Assembly: GCA_963730365.1 (NCBI GenBank)
Contig: CAVSRM010000008.1
Coordinates: forward strand, 1-64,000
Reading direction: 5' to 3'
DNA: 64,000 bases
DNA from: Fodinibacter sp963730365
GTDB taxonomy: Bacteria > Actinomycetota > Actinomycetes > Actinomycetales > Dermatophilaceae
Of the stretch, positions 9,032 to 17,440 are shown piece after piece. The number at the start of each line of letters is the position of its first letter. The first letter of the stretch is position 1. A program made the translations under genes and the position numbers. A model generated the notes under the pieces. It was not told the DNA's origin and searched no databases. It saw nothing but the letters and a program-made list of their open reading frames with translations.

Positions 9032-9982
9032 ATGTCCGACCCAGTTCAGCTCGACCCCGAGTCCAAGGCCCCCCTCGACCAGCTCCTTGAGGCACTTCCC
9101 GGCGGTTTCAACGCGATCGCCGACATCGTCGCTCGCCGTGCCACCGTGGAGCAGATGCTGGCCATGATGGAGGTTCCAGAGAACCCGAACGTGGCGAAGG
9201 AAGACCGCACCGTGGCCGGAGCGGCGGGCGAGCCGGACGTCTCGGTGCGCATCTATCGTCCGCTCAACGCAACGGCCACCATGCCGGGGATCTACTACAT
9301 TCACGGCGGGGGCATGGTGCTCGGTACCGTCGATGGGGAGGACGCAACAGCCGCGATGCTCTGCGACGAAGTGGGCGCCGTGGTCGTCTCCGTGGAGTAT
9401 CGGCTCGCGCCGGAGCACCCTCACCCGGCTCCCCTTGAGGACTGCTACGCCGGCTTGGTCTGGACCGCCCAGAACGCCGCGGACCTCGGCATCGACCCCG
9501 CCCGGCTCGCGATCTACGGTGGCAGCGCCGGGGGTGGCCTGGCCATCGCGACGGCCCTGCTTGCCCGGGACCGGGGCGGGCCTGACCTCCGTTTCATGAT
9601 GCCGATCTACCCCATGATCGACAACACCAACACCACCGCCTCGTCCCACCAGATCACCAGTGTCGGCATCTGGGACCGGGACGCCAACATCGAAGCCTGG
9701 AGCTGGTACCTCGGGGGTAAGGAAGCCGATCAGTATGCCGCCCCGGCGCTGGCCGAAGACCTTGCGGGGCTACCCCCGACCTTCATCGACGTGGGCACGG
9801 CCGACCTCTTCCGCGACGAGGACATCGCGTTCGCGCAGCGGTTGATGAAAGCCGGTGTGCCTTGTGAGTTCCACGTCAACCCCGGCGCCTACCACGCGAG
9901 TGAAGTGTTCGCTCCCGACGCAGCACTCTCCCAACGGATCCGAGCCATGCGCATCGACGCACTCAGCCGTGCGCTCGCATAG
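9032..9982 (+). CDS. Alpha/beta hydrolase, hormone-sensitive lipase (GDXG) family esterase
   Basis: This 316-aa cytoplasmic hydrolase carries the oxyanion motif HGGG at 91-94 and the nucleophile elbow GGSAGG with Ser165. It also has YRLAPEHP typical of family IV esterases, an acid region DVGTADLFRDED and a catalytic His in GAYHAS. It is expected to cleave short-chain esters; no specific substrate can be inferred. GGAAGGT lies just upstream of the ATG. It is probably a single-gene unit. Confidence 0.92.
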   Translation: MSDPVQLDPESKAPLDQLLEALPGGFNAIADIVARRATVEQMLAMMEVPENPNVAKEDRTVAGAAGEPDVSVRIYRPLNATATMPGIYYIHGGGMVLGTVDGEDATAAMLCDEVGAVVVSVEYRLAPEHPHPAPLEDCYAGLVWTAQNAADLGIDPARLAIYGGSAGGGLAIATALLARDRGGPDLRFMMPIYPMIDNTNTTASSHQITSVGIWDRDANIEAWSWYLGGKEADQYAAPALAEDLAGLPPTFIDVGTADLFRDEDIAFAQRLMKAGVPCEFHVNPGAYHASEVFAPDAALSQRIRAMRIDALSRALA

Positions 9983-10295
9983 CCGAGACAGTCCCACCGT
10001 GCTCCGTGAATGCCGGTGAAGCGAGGGTCAACTTGCAGCGCTGACACGCACGTTGACGCGGTTCGGGACGTCTCCGGCGTACCACGCGGCCAAGGGGCAG
10101 TTCGGACGCTGACCAAGAACGTGGCCCTGTATTGGGCGGACCGGGGGGTTCGGGTCGACGGGGGTACATCGCTCGTTGACGTTGCCCAAGAAGGACCGGC
10201 TCGAACGCCGTCACGCCGGTGCCGGCCTCATGTGCTGCGTTCCGGAGCAGTGCGTCCACGGACTCGGGGCAGCGATTGCGGGGTAGCGTCCAAAC
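9983..10295. other. Intergenic region with no supported gene
   Basis: 313 bases between two plus-strand genes. I see no conserved protein fragment, RNA gene or clear terminator here. Confidence 0.5.
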
Positions 10296-10793
10296 ATGGC
10301 ACCGTCTGGACGCAGTCGTCCCTCGCCGATGTTGAAGGCATTCTTCGACGCGCCGCGGTGGTTCTACAGCCATCGCTTGGGGTGGCTGATGGGTCGGCGG
10401 TTCCTGGCGCTCTCGCACGTGGGTCGGAAGTCGGGCATCGAGCGGCAATCGGTCCTCGAGGTCGCCTGCTATCACCCCGATACCCAGGAGATGATCGTTG
10501 CCTCGGCCTTCGGGGCCAAGGCGGACTGGTACCGCAACATCCAGGCCACACCGTCGCAACGGGTTCGGGCCGGACGGGCGGAGTTCGTGCCACACCAGCG
10601 GTTCCTCGAACCTGAGGAGGCACGCACGGTTGCCGAGGAATTCTGTCGCAACCATCGCCTCGAGGCCCGCATGGCCCTCCCGGTGTTCGTCGCCATGGGC
10701 GCGGCCGAGAAGGGGGAGTTCTCCGATCCGGTGGACCTCATGGCGTCCTTGCCCATGGTGGCATTCCGCCCGGACCGCCCCGGACACGGCTGA
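10296..10793 (+). CDS. Nitroreductase/deazaflavin-dependent oxidoreductase family protein
   Basis: This 165-aa protein has the short split-barrel pattern of the Ddn/F420 nitroreductase group: LSHVGRKSGIERQSVLEV, ASAFGAKADWYRNIQATP and VRAGRAEFVPHQRFLEPEEA. Such proteins bind F420 or act on nitro or quinone substrates. An alternative ATG at 10329 (MLKAFFDAPRW) matches the usual family start, so the first 11 residues may not be translated. Confidence 0.82.
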   Translation: MAPSGRSRPSPMLKAFFDAPRWFYSHRLGWLMGRRFLALSHVGRKSGIERQSVLEVACYHPDTQEMIVASAFGAKADWYRNIQATPSQRVRAGRAEFVPHQRFLEPEEARTVAEEFCRNHRLEARMALPVFVAMGAAEKGEFSDPVDLMASLPMVAFRPDRPGHG

Positions 10794-10827
10794 CGCTTTG
10801 TACGGATAGGCGGCGGAAAGGGCCATG

Positions 10828-11073
10828 TCAAGCGGAGCGTTCGCGGTCGAGGCGCTCGAGGATCCAAGAGCGGACGAGTGTTGAGGCGGGGAGGTGCTTG
10901 GCAGCGGCGACGCGTTGGACCTCGGCTTCTTCTTCTGCGCTGAGCCGGACCGAGTACACCTTGTGCCGGTTGGGCCGGCGTCCGGTGGTGCCTGCCGGGT
11001 AGGGGGCGCCCTTGTAGTGTTCGGTCTCGCGGCGGAGTTTCTCGGCCAGTGCCGGGTCAATCGTGTTGGCCAT
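10828..11073 (-). CDS. Ribbon-helix-helix antitoxin-like protein
   Basis: This 81-aa protein ends in an RHH fold (KVYSVRLSAEEEAEVQRVAA then STLVRSWILERL), as in CopG/BrnA-type antitoxins that bind DNA and cover a toxin. The N-terminal half (LAEKLRRETEHYKGAPYPAG) would be the toxin-binding tail. The gene immediately upstream on the same strand looks like a decayed toxin, so this is probably an orphan antitoxin kept as a repressor or a relic. The family toxin was inferred, not matched. Confidence 0.72.
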   Translation of the reverse strand: MANTIDPALAEKLRRETEHYKGAPYPAGTTGRRPNRHKVYSVRLSAEEEAEVQRVAAAKHLPASTLVRSWILERLDRERSA

Positions 11074-11389
11074 CGTCGTCTCCTTGCTGGTAGAGCTTGA
11101 GGTCGCCCCGGTGGCGGGCCAGGCGTTGATGCCGTGTAGGTCACCGTCGAGGTCGCGGGTAGGCGATCACGACGATCACCCGCCCGGCGGATCTGGAGCG
11201 GCCGATGGACCGTGAGGCTCCCATCCGCGACTTCGGGTCCGGCTCGAGGGCGAGGAGGTCGGCATCTGCCATGGCCTCCTGGGTCCATTCCGGTTCGATG
11301 CCTTCCGCGGCGGGGTAGCGCTCGCCGCGGGAGCGGATGTACTCGATGGCCCCGGGGTCCCACTGGGATCTCCTCGCCCACTCCCTGAG
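11057..11389 (-). pseudogene. Frameshifted toxin-like gene upstream of the RHH antitoxin
   Basis: One minus-strand frame reads QWDPGAIEYIRSRGERY, EPEWTQEAMADADLLALEPD and SRMGASRSIG, ending IVVIAYP before a stop. One base fewer in the CCC run (GGG on plus, 11157-11159) continues it as RDLDGDLHGINAWPATGA. A second shift would give LKLYQQGDD with a stop overlapping the antitoxin start. No good start codon is present at the 5' end. The layout resembles small toxins encoded just before RHH antitoxins. Two or more lesions indicate decay, or sequencing error at a C-run. The family assignment is tentative. Confidence 0.45.
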
Positions 11390-11443
11390 CGTACGTCAGC
11401 GTCGTACGATGTACTACACGACTGTCCGAGACAGTGCCAGCGT

Positions 11444-11833
11444 TTAGACGCCGGCAACGTACGCGGTCAGGAAGTGCACCGCGTGTCGGTCGAGGTTGCC
11501 GCGGGCTCGGTCGTAGTGCTCGGTGGTGCGGGGGTCGGCGTGGCGGGCGAGGATCTGCGCGTCGCGCAGTGGGACGCCGGCGTCGAGGGCGTTGGTGATC
11601 GCCGCGTGCCGCAGCGAGTGCGGGCTGATGTGCCGCAGCGAGTGCGGGCTGATGTGCCGCGGGATGCCGGCCGCCTCGGCCACCAGGGCGACCATCCGGT
11701 ACACGTCGCCCCCGTCGATCGGCTTCCCGCTCTGGGGCCGGAGGATCAGCGGTCCCCGCCAATTGGTGGAGAGCCATCTCGGTGGCGGCGGAAATCGACC
11801 CATCTCGTGGTGGACCTGACAGGCCGAGGGCAT
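11444..11833 (-). pseudogene. Tyrosine recombinase (integrase), C-terminal remnant
   Basis: Only the last part of a phage-type integrase remains. It has the box II motif HSLRHAA, the later active-site segment LARHADPRTTEHYDRA with the likely catalytic Tyr, and an ordinary C-terminus. The N-terminal DNA-binding part and first catalytic Arg are missing. A 24-bp tandem duplication repeats the residues HISPHSLR inside the active site, so the remnant cannot be functional. It marks a former mobile element next to the toxin-antitoxin relic. Confidence 0.8.
11611..11658. repeat. 24-bp perfect tandem duplication inside the integrase remnant
   Basis: Two identical 24-base units (11611-11634 and 11635-11658) duplicate eight codons, HISPHSLR, in frame. 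This repeats the conserved His-x-x-Arg catalytic motif. Confidence 0.93.
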
Positions 11834-11866
11834 CGGCGCGCCCTCGGGCTCGGTTCCTGGTGAGGT

Positions 11867-12457
11867 TCAGCCGGTGAGCACGGCCCAGCCGTGCGCTGGT
11901 AGGTGAACGGTCGCCGCGGCGGTACCCGGTGAGGTGACCTCGCCGTGGCCGGCGATCGCACTGACGGCGCCGGGGACCGGAAGAGCAGCCGGGGTCTGCG
12001 CCGTGGAGAGGGCGACCAGCAGGCGGTGGGTGCCGTCGGTGCTGGCGTAGCCGATCTGCTCGTTTGAGACGTGAAGCACCTCCGTGCGGGCCGTGTGTAG
12101 CCACGGGTGGCGACGGCGTAGGCCGAGCATGGCCTGGTGGTGGTGGAAGGTCGGCAGGCCCTCCGGGGGAAGGTCGCCGGGGCTGGGCGGGAACGGTGGG
12201 CGCACGGCGTCGTCGCCGCCTTCGCGGTCCTCCTTGATCCCGCGGAAGGCGTACTCGTCCCCGGAGTAGACCGCGGGCGTGCCGGCAACGGTGGTCAGCA
12301 CCACCACCGCGTGCTCGAGGTGCCGCGGGTCGTGCAGGCGGGAGGCGATCCGGGTCACGTCGTGGTTGCCCACGAACGTGAACGGCACGAACACCTCGAG
12401 CAGCGCGTCGTGACGGCCCAGCGCGTGTGCGAGCTCGTGGAAGTTTCGGTCGTTGAG
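11867..12457 (-). pseudogene. GH13 alpha-amylase-like gene, 3' part (split by IS256-family element)
   Basis: The frame runs ALNDRNFHELAHALGRH, then VPFTFVGNHDVTRIASRL and AGTPAVYSGDEYAFRG. It contains the third GH13 acid (D of NHD) and the C-terminal beta domain. Joined at the eight-base duplication to the 5' part at 13925-14710, it restores one uninterrupted frame of 458 codons plus stop (KAIWS then ALNDRNF). This fragment has no start or ribosome-binding site of its own and is probably not expressed. Confidence 0.9.
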
Positions 12458-12465
12458 CGCTGACC

Positions 12466-13924
12466 GAGCGTGTCAGATGGTCTGTGTAAGCGGTGGGTCT
12501 GATGTTGAAGGAGTTCACTGTGACTGTGACCAAGGAAGACAAGGGCAAGAAGGTCGATCCGGAGGCTCGCCGGCTGCGGCGTGAGCTGTTCTCCGATGAC
12601 CTTGTCGATGAGCTGCTCGCTCGCGCTGATGAGCGTGGTGTGGCGCTGACTGGTGAGGGAGGGTTTCTACCGGAGATGATCAAGTCGGTGCTCGAGCGGG
12701 GCATGGACGCCGAGCTGACTTCGCACCTGGGCTACCAGCGAGGAGATCGTGCCGGGGACGGCACCGGCAACTCCCGAAACGGCACCACCCCCAAGACGGT
12801 CGGGACCGAGGTCGGGGACCTGAGCTTGGACCAGCCTCGGGACCGCAACTCCAGCTTCGCCTCGGCGCTGGTCCCCAAGGGCGTCCGCCGCCTGGGCGGG
12901 TTGGAAGACATGATCATCAGCCTCTACGCCGGGGGGATGACGGTGCGTGACATCCAGCACCACCTCGCCTCGACGCTCGGGACGGAGCTGAGCCACGAGA
13001 CGATCTCCAACGTCACCGAGGCGGTGGCCGGTGAGGTCGCCGAGTGGCAGTCTCGCCCGCTGGAGGCGTTCTACCCGGTGGTCTACCTCGACGCCCTCGT
13101 GGTGAAGGTCCGCGACGGCGCGCACGTGGCGAACCGGGCCGCGCACATCGCGGTCGGGGTCGACACCGACGGCGTGAAAACCGTTCTGGGGATCTGGATC
13201 CAAGCCACCGAAGGGGCGAAGTTCTGGGCGTCGGTGTGCTCCCAGCTGGCCAACCGCGGCGTCAAGGACGTCCTCATCGTGTGCTGCGACGGCCTCACCG
13301 GGTTCCCCGAGGCCATCGCCGCCACCTGGGAGCGCGCGGTCGTCCAAACCTGCGTGGTGCACCTGATCCGGGCCTCGATGCGGTTCGTGTCCTACACCGA
13401 CCGCAAGGCCGTCGCAGCGATGCTCCGACCGATCTACACCGCACCGGACGAGGACGCCGCGCTGATCGCGCTGGCCACCTTCGCCGACTCCAAACTCGGC
13501 AAGAAGTACCCCACGGCGGTCGCGACATGGGAGAGCGCCTGGGAGCGGTTCACCCCGTTCCTGGCGTTCGGTCCCGCGCTGCGCAAGGTCATCTACACCA
13601 CGAACTCGATCGAGTCGCTGAACTACCAGCTCCGCAAGATCATCAAGAACCGCGGCCACTTCCCCAACGACGCCGCCGCGATCAAGCTGCTCTGGTTGGC
13701 GATCCGCACCATCGAGGACAAACGCGCCCGAGAACGCGCCAAGGAAGCCGGCACCCCCAAGGGCCAGTCCCGCAAGGCCTCAGGCCGCCTCGTCGAAGGC
13801 GCCACGGTCAACGGCTGGAAAGCCGCCCTCGCCGAGCTCGCCCTGATCTACCCCGAGCGCATCAACGCCCACCTCTAAACCCACCCATGACCAACATCGC
13901 TTACACAGAAGACTTGACACCCCC
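12466..13924 (+). mobile_element. IS256-family insertion sequence in the amylase gene
   Basis: An eight-base target duplication CGCTGACC flanks the element (12458-12465 and 13925-13932), as expected for IS256 relatives. The ends are imperfect inverted repeats of about 30 bases sharing GTGTCA and TCTGTGTAAGCG. One intact transposase lies inside. The perfect duplication and intact transposase point to a recent, possibly still mobile insertion. Confidence 0.93.
12520..13878 (+). CDS. IS256-family (mutator-type) transposase
   Basis: This 452-aa DDE transposase has its first Asp in VVYLDALVVK, its second in CCDGLTGFPEAI and its Glu in TTNSIESLNYQLRK. Family landmarks GYQRGDRAG, SRNGTTPKTV and CVVHLIRASMRFV are present. 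AAGGAG six bases before the GTG at 12520 supports this start; in-frame starts at 12493 and 12502 would add up to nine residues. Full length, no frameshift. Confidence 0.93.
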   Translation: MTVTKEDKGKKVDPEARRLRRELFSDDLVDELLARADERGVALTGEGGFLPEMIKSVLERGMDAELTSHLGYQRGDRAGDGTGNSRNGTTPKTVGTEVGDLSLDQPRDRNSSFASALVPKGVRRLGGLEDMIISLYAGGMTVRDIQHHLASTLGTELSHETISNVTEAVAGEVAEWQSRPLEAFYPVVYLDALVVKVRDGAHVANRAAHIAVGVDTDGVKTVLGIWIQATEGAKFWASVCSQLANRGVKDVLIVCCDGLTGFPEAIAATWERAVVQTCVVHLIRASMRFVSYTDRKAVAAMLRPIYTAPDEDAALIALATFADSKLGKKYPTAVATWESAWERFTPFLAFGPALRKVIYTTNSIESLNYQLRKIIKNRGHFPNDAAAIKLLWLAIRTIEDKRARERAKEAGTPKGQSRKASGRLVEGATVNGWKAALAELALIYPERINAHL

Positions 13925-14710
13925 CGCTGACCAGATCGCCTTCCACAGCTCGTACTGGGTGAGCGAGTCCAGGTGGCTCGCCTCGACGAGTCCGGGGTAG
14001 TCGCCGTGGATCACCTCACCCATGAGGTACGCGTCAGGGTGGCGCGCCCGAACCCGGTCGGCGACCTCCGCCCAGAAGCCTTCGCTCACCGCGTAGGCGG
14101 CGTCCAGGCGCCAACCAGCGATGCCGCGGTCCAGCCAGTGGATCATCACCTCGGCCACGTGGTCCACCACGGCCGGTTCTGCGTGGTTGAGCGCCACCAG
14201 ATGGTGGTGGCCCTCGAAGTCCTCATAGTCGGGCTCCTCGCCGGGCGTCCACGCGTCCGCACCTCCCGGCCAGTGCAGGTGGAACCAGGAAGCGCTCGGA
14301 GCCGACGGGCCTTCGGCCAGCACAGCCGCGAACGCGCCGTGAGACCTGGCCACGTGGTTGAACACCCCGTCCAGCATCACCCGGATCCCCCGCCGGGCTG
14401 CGGCCCCGACCAGCGCTTCCAGGTCCGCCTCGTCGCCCAGGCGGGGGTCGATCCGAAAGTGGTCGACAGTGTCGTAGCCGTGGGTCTCAGAAGCGAAGAC
14501 CGGCCCCAACAACAGGCCCGAGGCACCCAGCTCCACCACGTGGTCCAGCCACCCCTCGATCGCACCGAGCCGGTGCTGCACCACCTCCCCGGACAGGTCG
14601 GCGCGTGGCTCCGCACCCACGAACCCCAACGGGTACACGTGCCACCACAGGGCATGGTGGACCCATTCAGGCTCGCGGTGCCACACCGACCCGCTCATCG
14701 ACGCCGCCAC
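13925..14710 (-). pseudogene. GH13 alpha-amylase-like gene, 5' part (split by IS256-family element)
   Basis: The frame begins MAASMSGSVWHREPEW and shows the GH13 conserved regions VMLDGVFNHVAR, GWRLDAAYA (nucleophile Asp) and LMGEVIHGDY (acid/base Glu). The intact enzyme would be a small (about 458 aa) cytoplasmic glucosidase or amylase acting on alpha-glucans or maltodextrins. GAGGAGAGG lies just upstream of the GTG start. Translation of this fragment runs into IS sequence and stops (AGGVKSSV), losing the third catalytic acid and the C-domain. Confidence 0.9.
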
Positions 14711-15020
14711 CTCTCCTCATGAACCGTCAGTGTCCCACCGAGCGCGCGGCGTCACCCTGCCGACCAGCGTTGGGGTCAACCCAGCGGGTCGTGCTGAACA
14801 TCCGCCGACCGATGCGAACTCATGCGGAGAACATCGGTCGTTAGCCGCTGGTCCAGGCGGGCGCACCTCGCACACGATGTCGGTCCTCACGCACAAGCCG
14901 CCAACATCATGGTCGCTGCGCGGCGACGTGACTGTGACGATCCCTTCGCAGCCTGATGGTGATGGGCGAAGTGGGCGCGAGGCCGACCTGCGTCACCGCC
15001 CTCGTGCACATCCTGGCCCG
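14711..15020. other. Intergenic region with no supported gene
   Basis: 310 bases between the start of the disrupted amylase and the 3' end of the K+ channel gene, both on the minus strand. It should carry the amylase promoter, but no convincing -35/-10 pair or operator was recognised. Confidence 0.5.
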
Positions 15021-15758
15021 CTAACCAGCTGGGGGAGCCTGTCTGACAGAGAGCGCTCCTCGCAGCTCGGCCACTTCACGAGTCAGTTCCTGAATGTCGC
15101 GCCGGGTAGCGGCCTGGGTGCTCTCCTCGACCTCCTTGACCTTGTCGAGCAGCCACGACGCGAACGTGGCCGTGACGACGCCGATGAGCGCGATGCCGCA
15201 CAGCATGAGGGCGATGGCGACCAGTCGCCCGGCGGCGGTCACCGGGAACTGGTCGCCGTAGCCGACGGTGGTCACCGTCGAGGCTGACCACCACAACGCG
15301 TCACCGAAGGTCTCGATGTTGGCGCCGGGCGTCCCCCGCTCGGCTTCGAGAATGGCCAAACTGGCGACGAACAACACCAGTCCGGTCGCCCCCACCACAT
15401 AGGTGACAACCTTGCCGCGCAGCGACCCGGCAACGTGCTGGTTCAGGACATGCAGCAGCGTCAGGAGGCGCAACAGCCGCAGCGGGCGCAAGAGTGGCAA
15501 GGCAACCACAAGAAGGTCGAAGATGTTGTGGACGAAGAACCGTCCGCGATGGGTCGCGAGGGTCAAGCGCACCACGTAGTCCACGACGAACAGCGCCCAG
15601 GCAGTCCAGGTGATCAGCGCCAACGTCTCAGCCATATCGCCGTCCAGGCCCGGATTCAGGATTGGCCACGCGTAGGCGACCAAGAAGACCAAGGCAGCAG
15701 CCATCAGCGGCCACTCGGACTGTCGTTCCCAACGCTCCAGGCGCGTCTGAGTGCTCAT
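15021..15758 (-). CDS. Voltage-gated-type potassium channel
   Basis: This 245-aa membrane protein has several N-terminal hydrophobic segments, an arginine-rich S4-like stretch LLRPLRLLRLLTLL (about 89-102), a pore helix and the K+ selectivity filter TVGYGD at 164-169. A last membrane helix and a charged, probably coiled-coil tail (KVKEVEESTQAATRRDIQEL) that may drive tetramer assembly follow. The start MSTQTRLERWERQSEW is chosen because the longer in-frame opening upstream has unusual composition and no membrane or domain signature. Confidence 0.9.
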   Translation of the reverse strand: MSTQTRLERWERQSEWPLMAAALVFLVAYAWPILNPGLDGDMAETLALITWTAWALFVVDYVVRLTLATHRGRFFVHNIFDLLVVALPLLRPLRLLRLLTLLHVLNQHVAGSLRGKVVTYVVGATGLVLFVASLAILEAERGTPGANIETFGDALWWSASTVTTVGYGDQFPVTAAGRLVAIALMLCGIALIGVVTATFASWLLDKVKEVEESTQAATRRDIQELTREVAELRGALSVRQAPPAG

Positions 15759-16161
15759 ACGCGCATTCTGCTGGCTGGGTGCATCCGCTGCGCGGCGCAC
15801 CGGCAAGCGGCGTTGAGAAGCACTCACCGCGGTCTGCTGGCCAGTGGTACCAGTGAGAACACCGATGTCCTCGCCTTGCCATGGTTCGTCATCGGGGCGA
15901 GTCGGGCGCCCACCCCCCGTGCCACAGCAACGGCAGCCCCGTCGGTGAAGACTGACCCGGGCACCAGCCCGCGCGTTTGGCGGCGGTATGCCGCACCTTT
16001 GAAACGCGGCGAGGCTGGTCAGGGCCCAGTGCGGTTGGTGGGCGACGGCGTGGTGCTCGATGCGTGGACCCGCGGATTCGCCGCGTTCGTCTTTGATGCG
16101 GAATGGGACACGGTCGGCGCCGGCCACCAGCGCGTAGTGGCCGGTCACCTCGAGTTGGAAT
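15759..16161. other. Gap of 403 bases with uncertain coding content
   Basis: Both strands have long open frames here. The minus frame (FQLEVTGHYALVAGADRVPF) continues into the channel gene, and the plus frame reads LVGDGVVLDAWTRGFAAF. Neither has a recognised domain, clear start or ribosome-binding site. I treat the region as non-coding or decayed. Confidence 0.4.
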
Positions 16162-16362
16162 TCAGCGCTGTCCGGGGCGCATGTTGAGCAGGGCTGAGGC
16201 CAGTACCCCCGCGGCCGCGCCGAAGACTGCGCCGAGCGCGATGCCCTCACCGCCGGCCACCAGGACCCCCACGGTCGCGCCGACGCCAGCCAGGATCCCG
16301 ATGAGTCCCCCTGCCCATGCGTAGCGCCGCCGCTCGCCATCCCGCGTCAGGTCGGTCGTCAT
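16162..16362 (-). CDS. Small glycine-rich two-helix membrane protein
   Basis: The 66-aa product starts MTTDLTRDGERRRYAWAGG. It has a charged N-terminus, then two hydrophobic helices rich in GxxxG/GxxxA (GGLIGILAGVGATVGVLVAG and IALGAVFGAAAGVLASALL) and a short basic tail. That is a glycine-zipper style that packs into membrane oligomers. A second protein of the same plan is encoded at 37245-37436. The function is unknown. Confidence 0.65.
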   Translation of the reverse strand: MTTDLTRDGERRRYAWAGGLIGILAGVGATVGVLVAGGEGIALGAVFGAAAGVLASALLNMRPGQR

Positions 16363-16573
16363 GGCGTCCACTCCGTTCAGTGCGACACAGTGCTGCCAGC
16401 AACCATCCTTTCTCAACGATGGGAATCGTCAAGAGCTGGTGTGGGGTCTGTGATGACCGCAACAACGGCAGGCATGAATCCGAGGACGAGAGGGCTGAGG
16501 CGCGCTGGCTCCTTAGGGCTACAGCACTGCCCGAGGGTGGTCCGTGGCACGAGACGAGCCCACTCAGATCGAC

Positions 16574-17440
16574 TCAGCTCTCGTCAGGCATGAGCTCTGG
16601 TGTGAAGTTGGCGACGCCAAAGTAGGTGACGGCGACGGCGCCTACTCCGGTCAGGAGAACGGCCAGCGCGATCAGGTCGCCGATGAGGGGCAGGAAAGCG
16701 AGGAGTTGGAGAGCCGTCACTGCGAGGACCACTCCGATTGCCGTCGACAGGTCTTGCCGGTGGACGGGAAGCCGGCGCCCGATGAGGTCGCCCCAGGCGA
16801 TGAACCCGTATGCGACGGTCACGGCGCCTGCGAGCAGTCCGACGATCGCGACGGGCAGGAGGATGAAGGTGAAGGCCATGAACACGAAGACCGAGAGAAA
16901 CGTCAGGGTGAGGAGGGTTCCGACGGTGAGGGTGATGATCGGATGACTACTGATCGCCCCGGCCACGTTGTGCAGCGCTGAGATCCGTCTTCTGGTGAGG
17001 CTGCGACCGACCCCAGCCAGGGTGAGAGTGAGGAACACGAGCGACGCGATCCGGACGAGGGGATTCCCTGCCGCCGGGTTGTCGCCGAGACTGCTCCGTT
17101 GACCGATCTGCGAGTTGGCGGACACATGTTGCGATCCGCCTATGTGCTGTAGCTCACCGGCGATCTCGGCTCCTGGCTCGACTGTCACGGTGCCCGCGAG
17201 GTGAATCACGTCGGTGCTGATGCGGCCGGCCACCACCAGCTCGCCGCCGACCACGTAGATGGGTCCAGGTACCTCCTCGCCGGAGGGGATGGTGACCTTG
17301 GCGTCTGCGACGACCAGCGCCCCGCGGTGCTCGGCGACCTGGTGCGTTCCGGTGAGGACCAGCTCGACGGTCTCGATGTCGGGGTCGGTCGATGCCATGA
17401 GCAGCGCAGCGATCAGAAGCGGGATGAGGGCCAGGTTCAT
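16574..17440 (-). CDS. Bactofilin-like polymer-forming domain fused to membrane helices
   Basis: The 288-aa product has an N-terminal hydrophobic segment, then an extracytoplasmic-type region with right-handed beta-helix repeats (GALVVADAKVTIPSGEEV, GPIYVVGGELVVAGRI, VIHLAGTVTVEPGAEIAGEL). That pattern is found in bactofilins and polymer-forming cytoskeletal proteins. Four or five membrane segments follow. Its ATG overlaps the stop of the upstream MFS gene by four bases (17437-17440), so translation is coupled. It is the last gene of a four-gene operon. A scaffolding role is an inference. Confidence 0.7.
   Translation of the reverse strand: MNLALIPLLIAALLMASTDPDIETVELVLTGTHQVAEHRGALVVADAKVTIPSGEEVPGPIYVVGGELVVAGRISTDVIHLAGTVTVEPGAEIAGELQHIGGSQHVSANSQIGQRSSLGDNPAAGNPLVRIASLVFLTLTLAGVGRSLTRRRISALHNVAGAISSHPIITLTVGTLLTLTFLSVFVFMAFTFILLPVAIVGLLAGAVTVAYGFIAWGDLIGRRLPVHRQDLSTAIGVVLAVTALQLLAFLPLIGDLIALAVLLTGVGAVAVTYFGVANFTPELMPDES

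Noticed and set aside
9963..12704. A 913-codon open frame on the minus strand
   Set aside because: It runs antisense to the nitroreductase and through the antitoxin, integrase and amylase in other frames. Composition is Arg/Pro-rich with no domain; it is a GC-rich shadow.
15759..16340. N-terminal extension of the K+ channel to 439 residues
   Set aside because: The extension has no membrane or domain signature, and the ATG at 15758 gives the normal family length.
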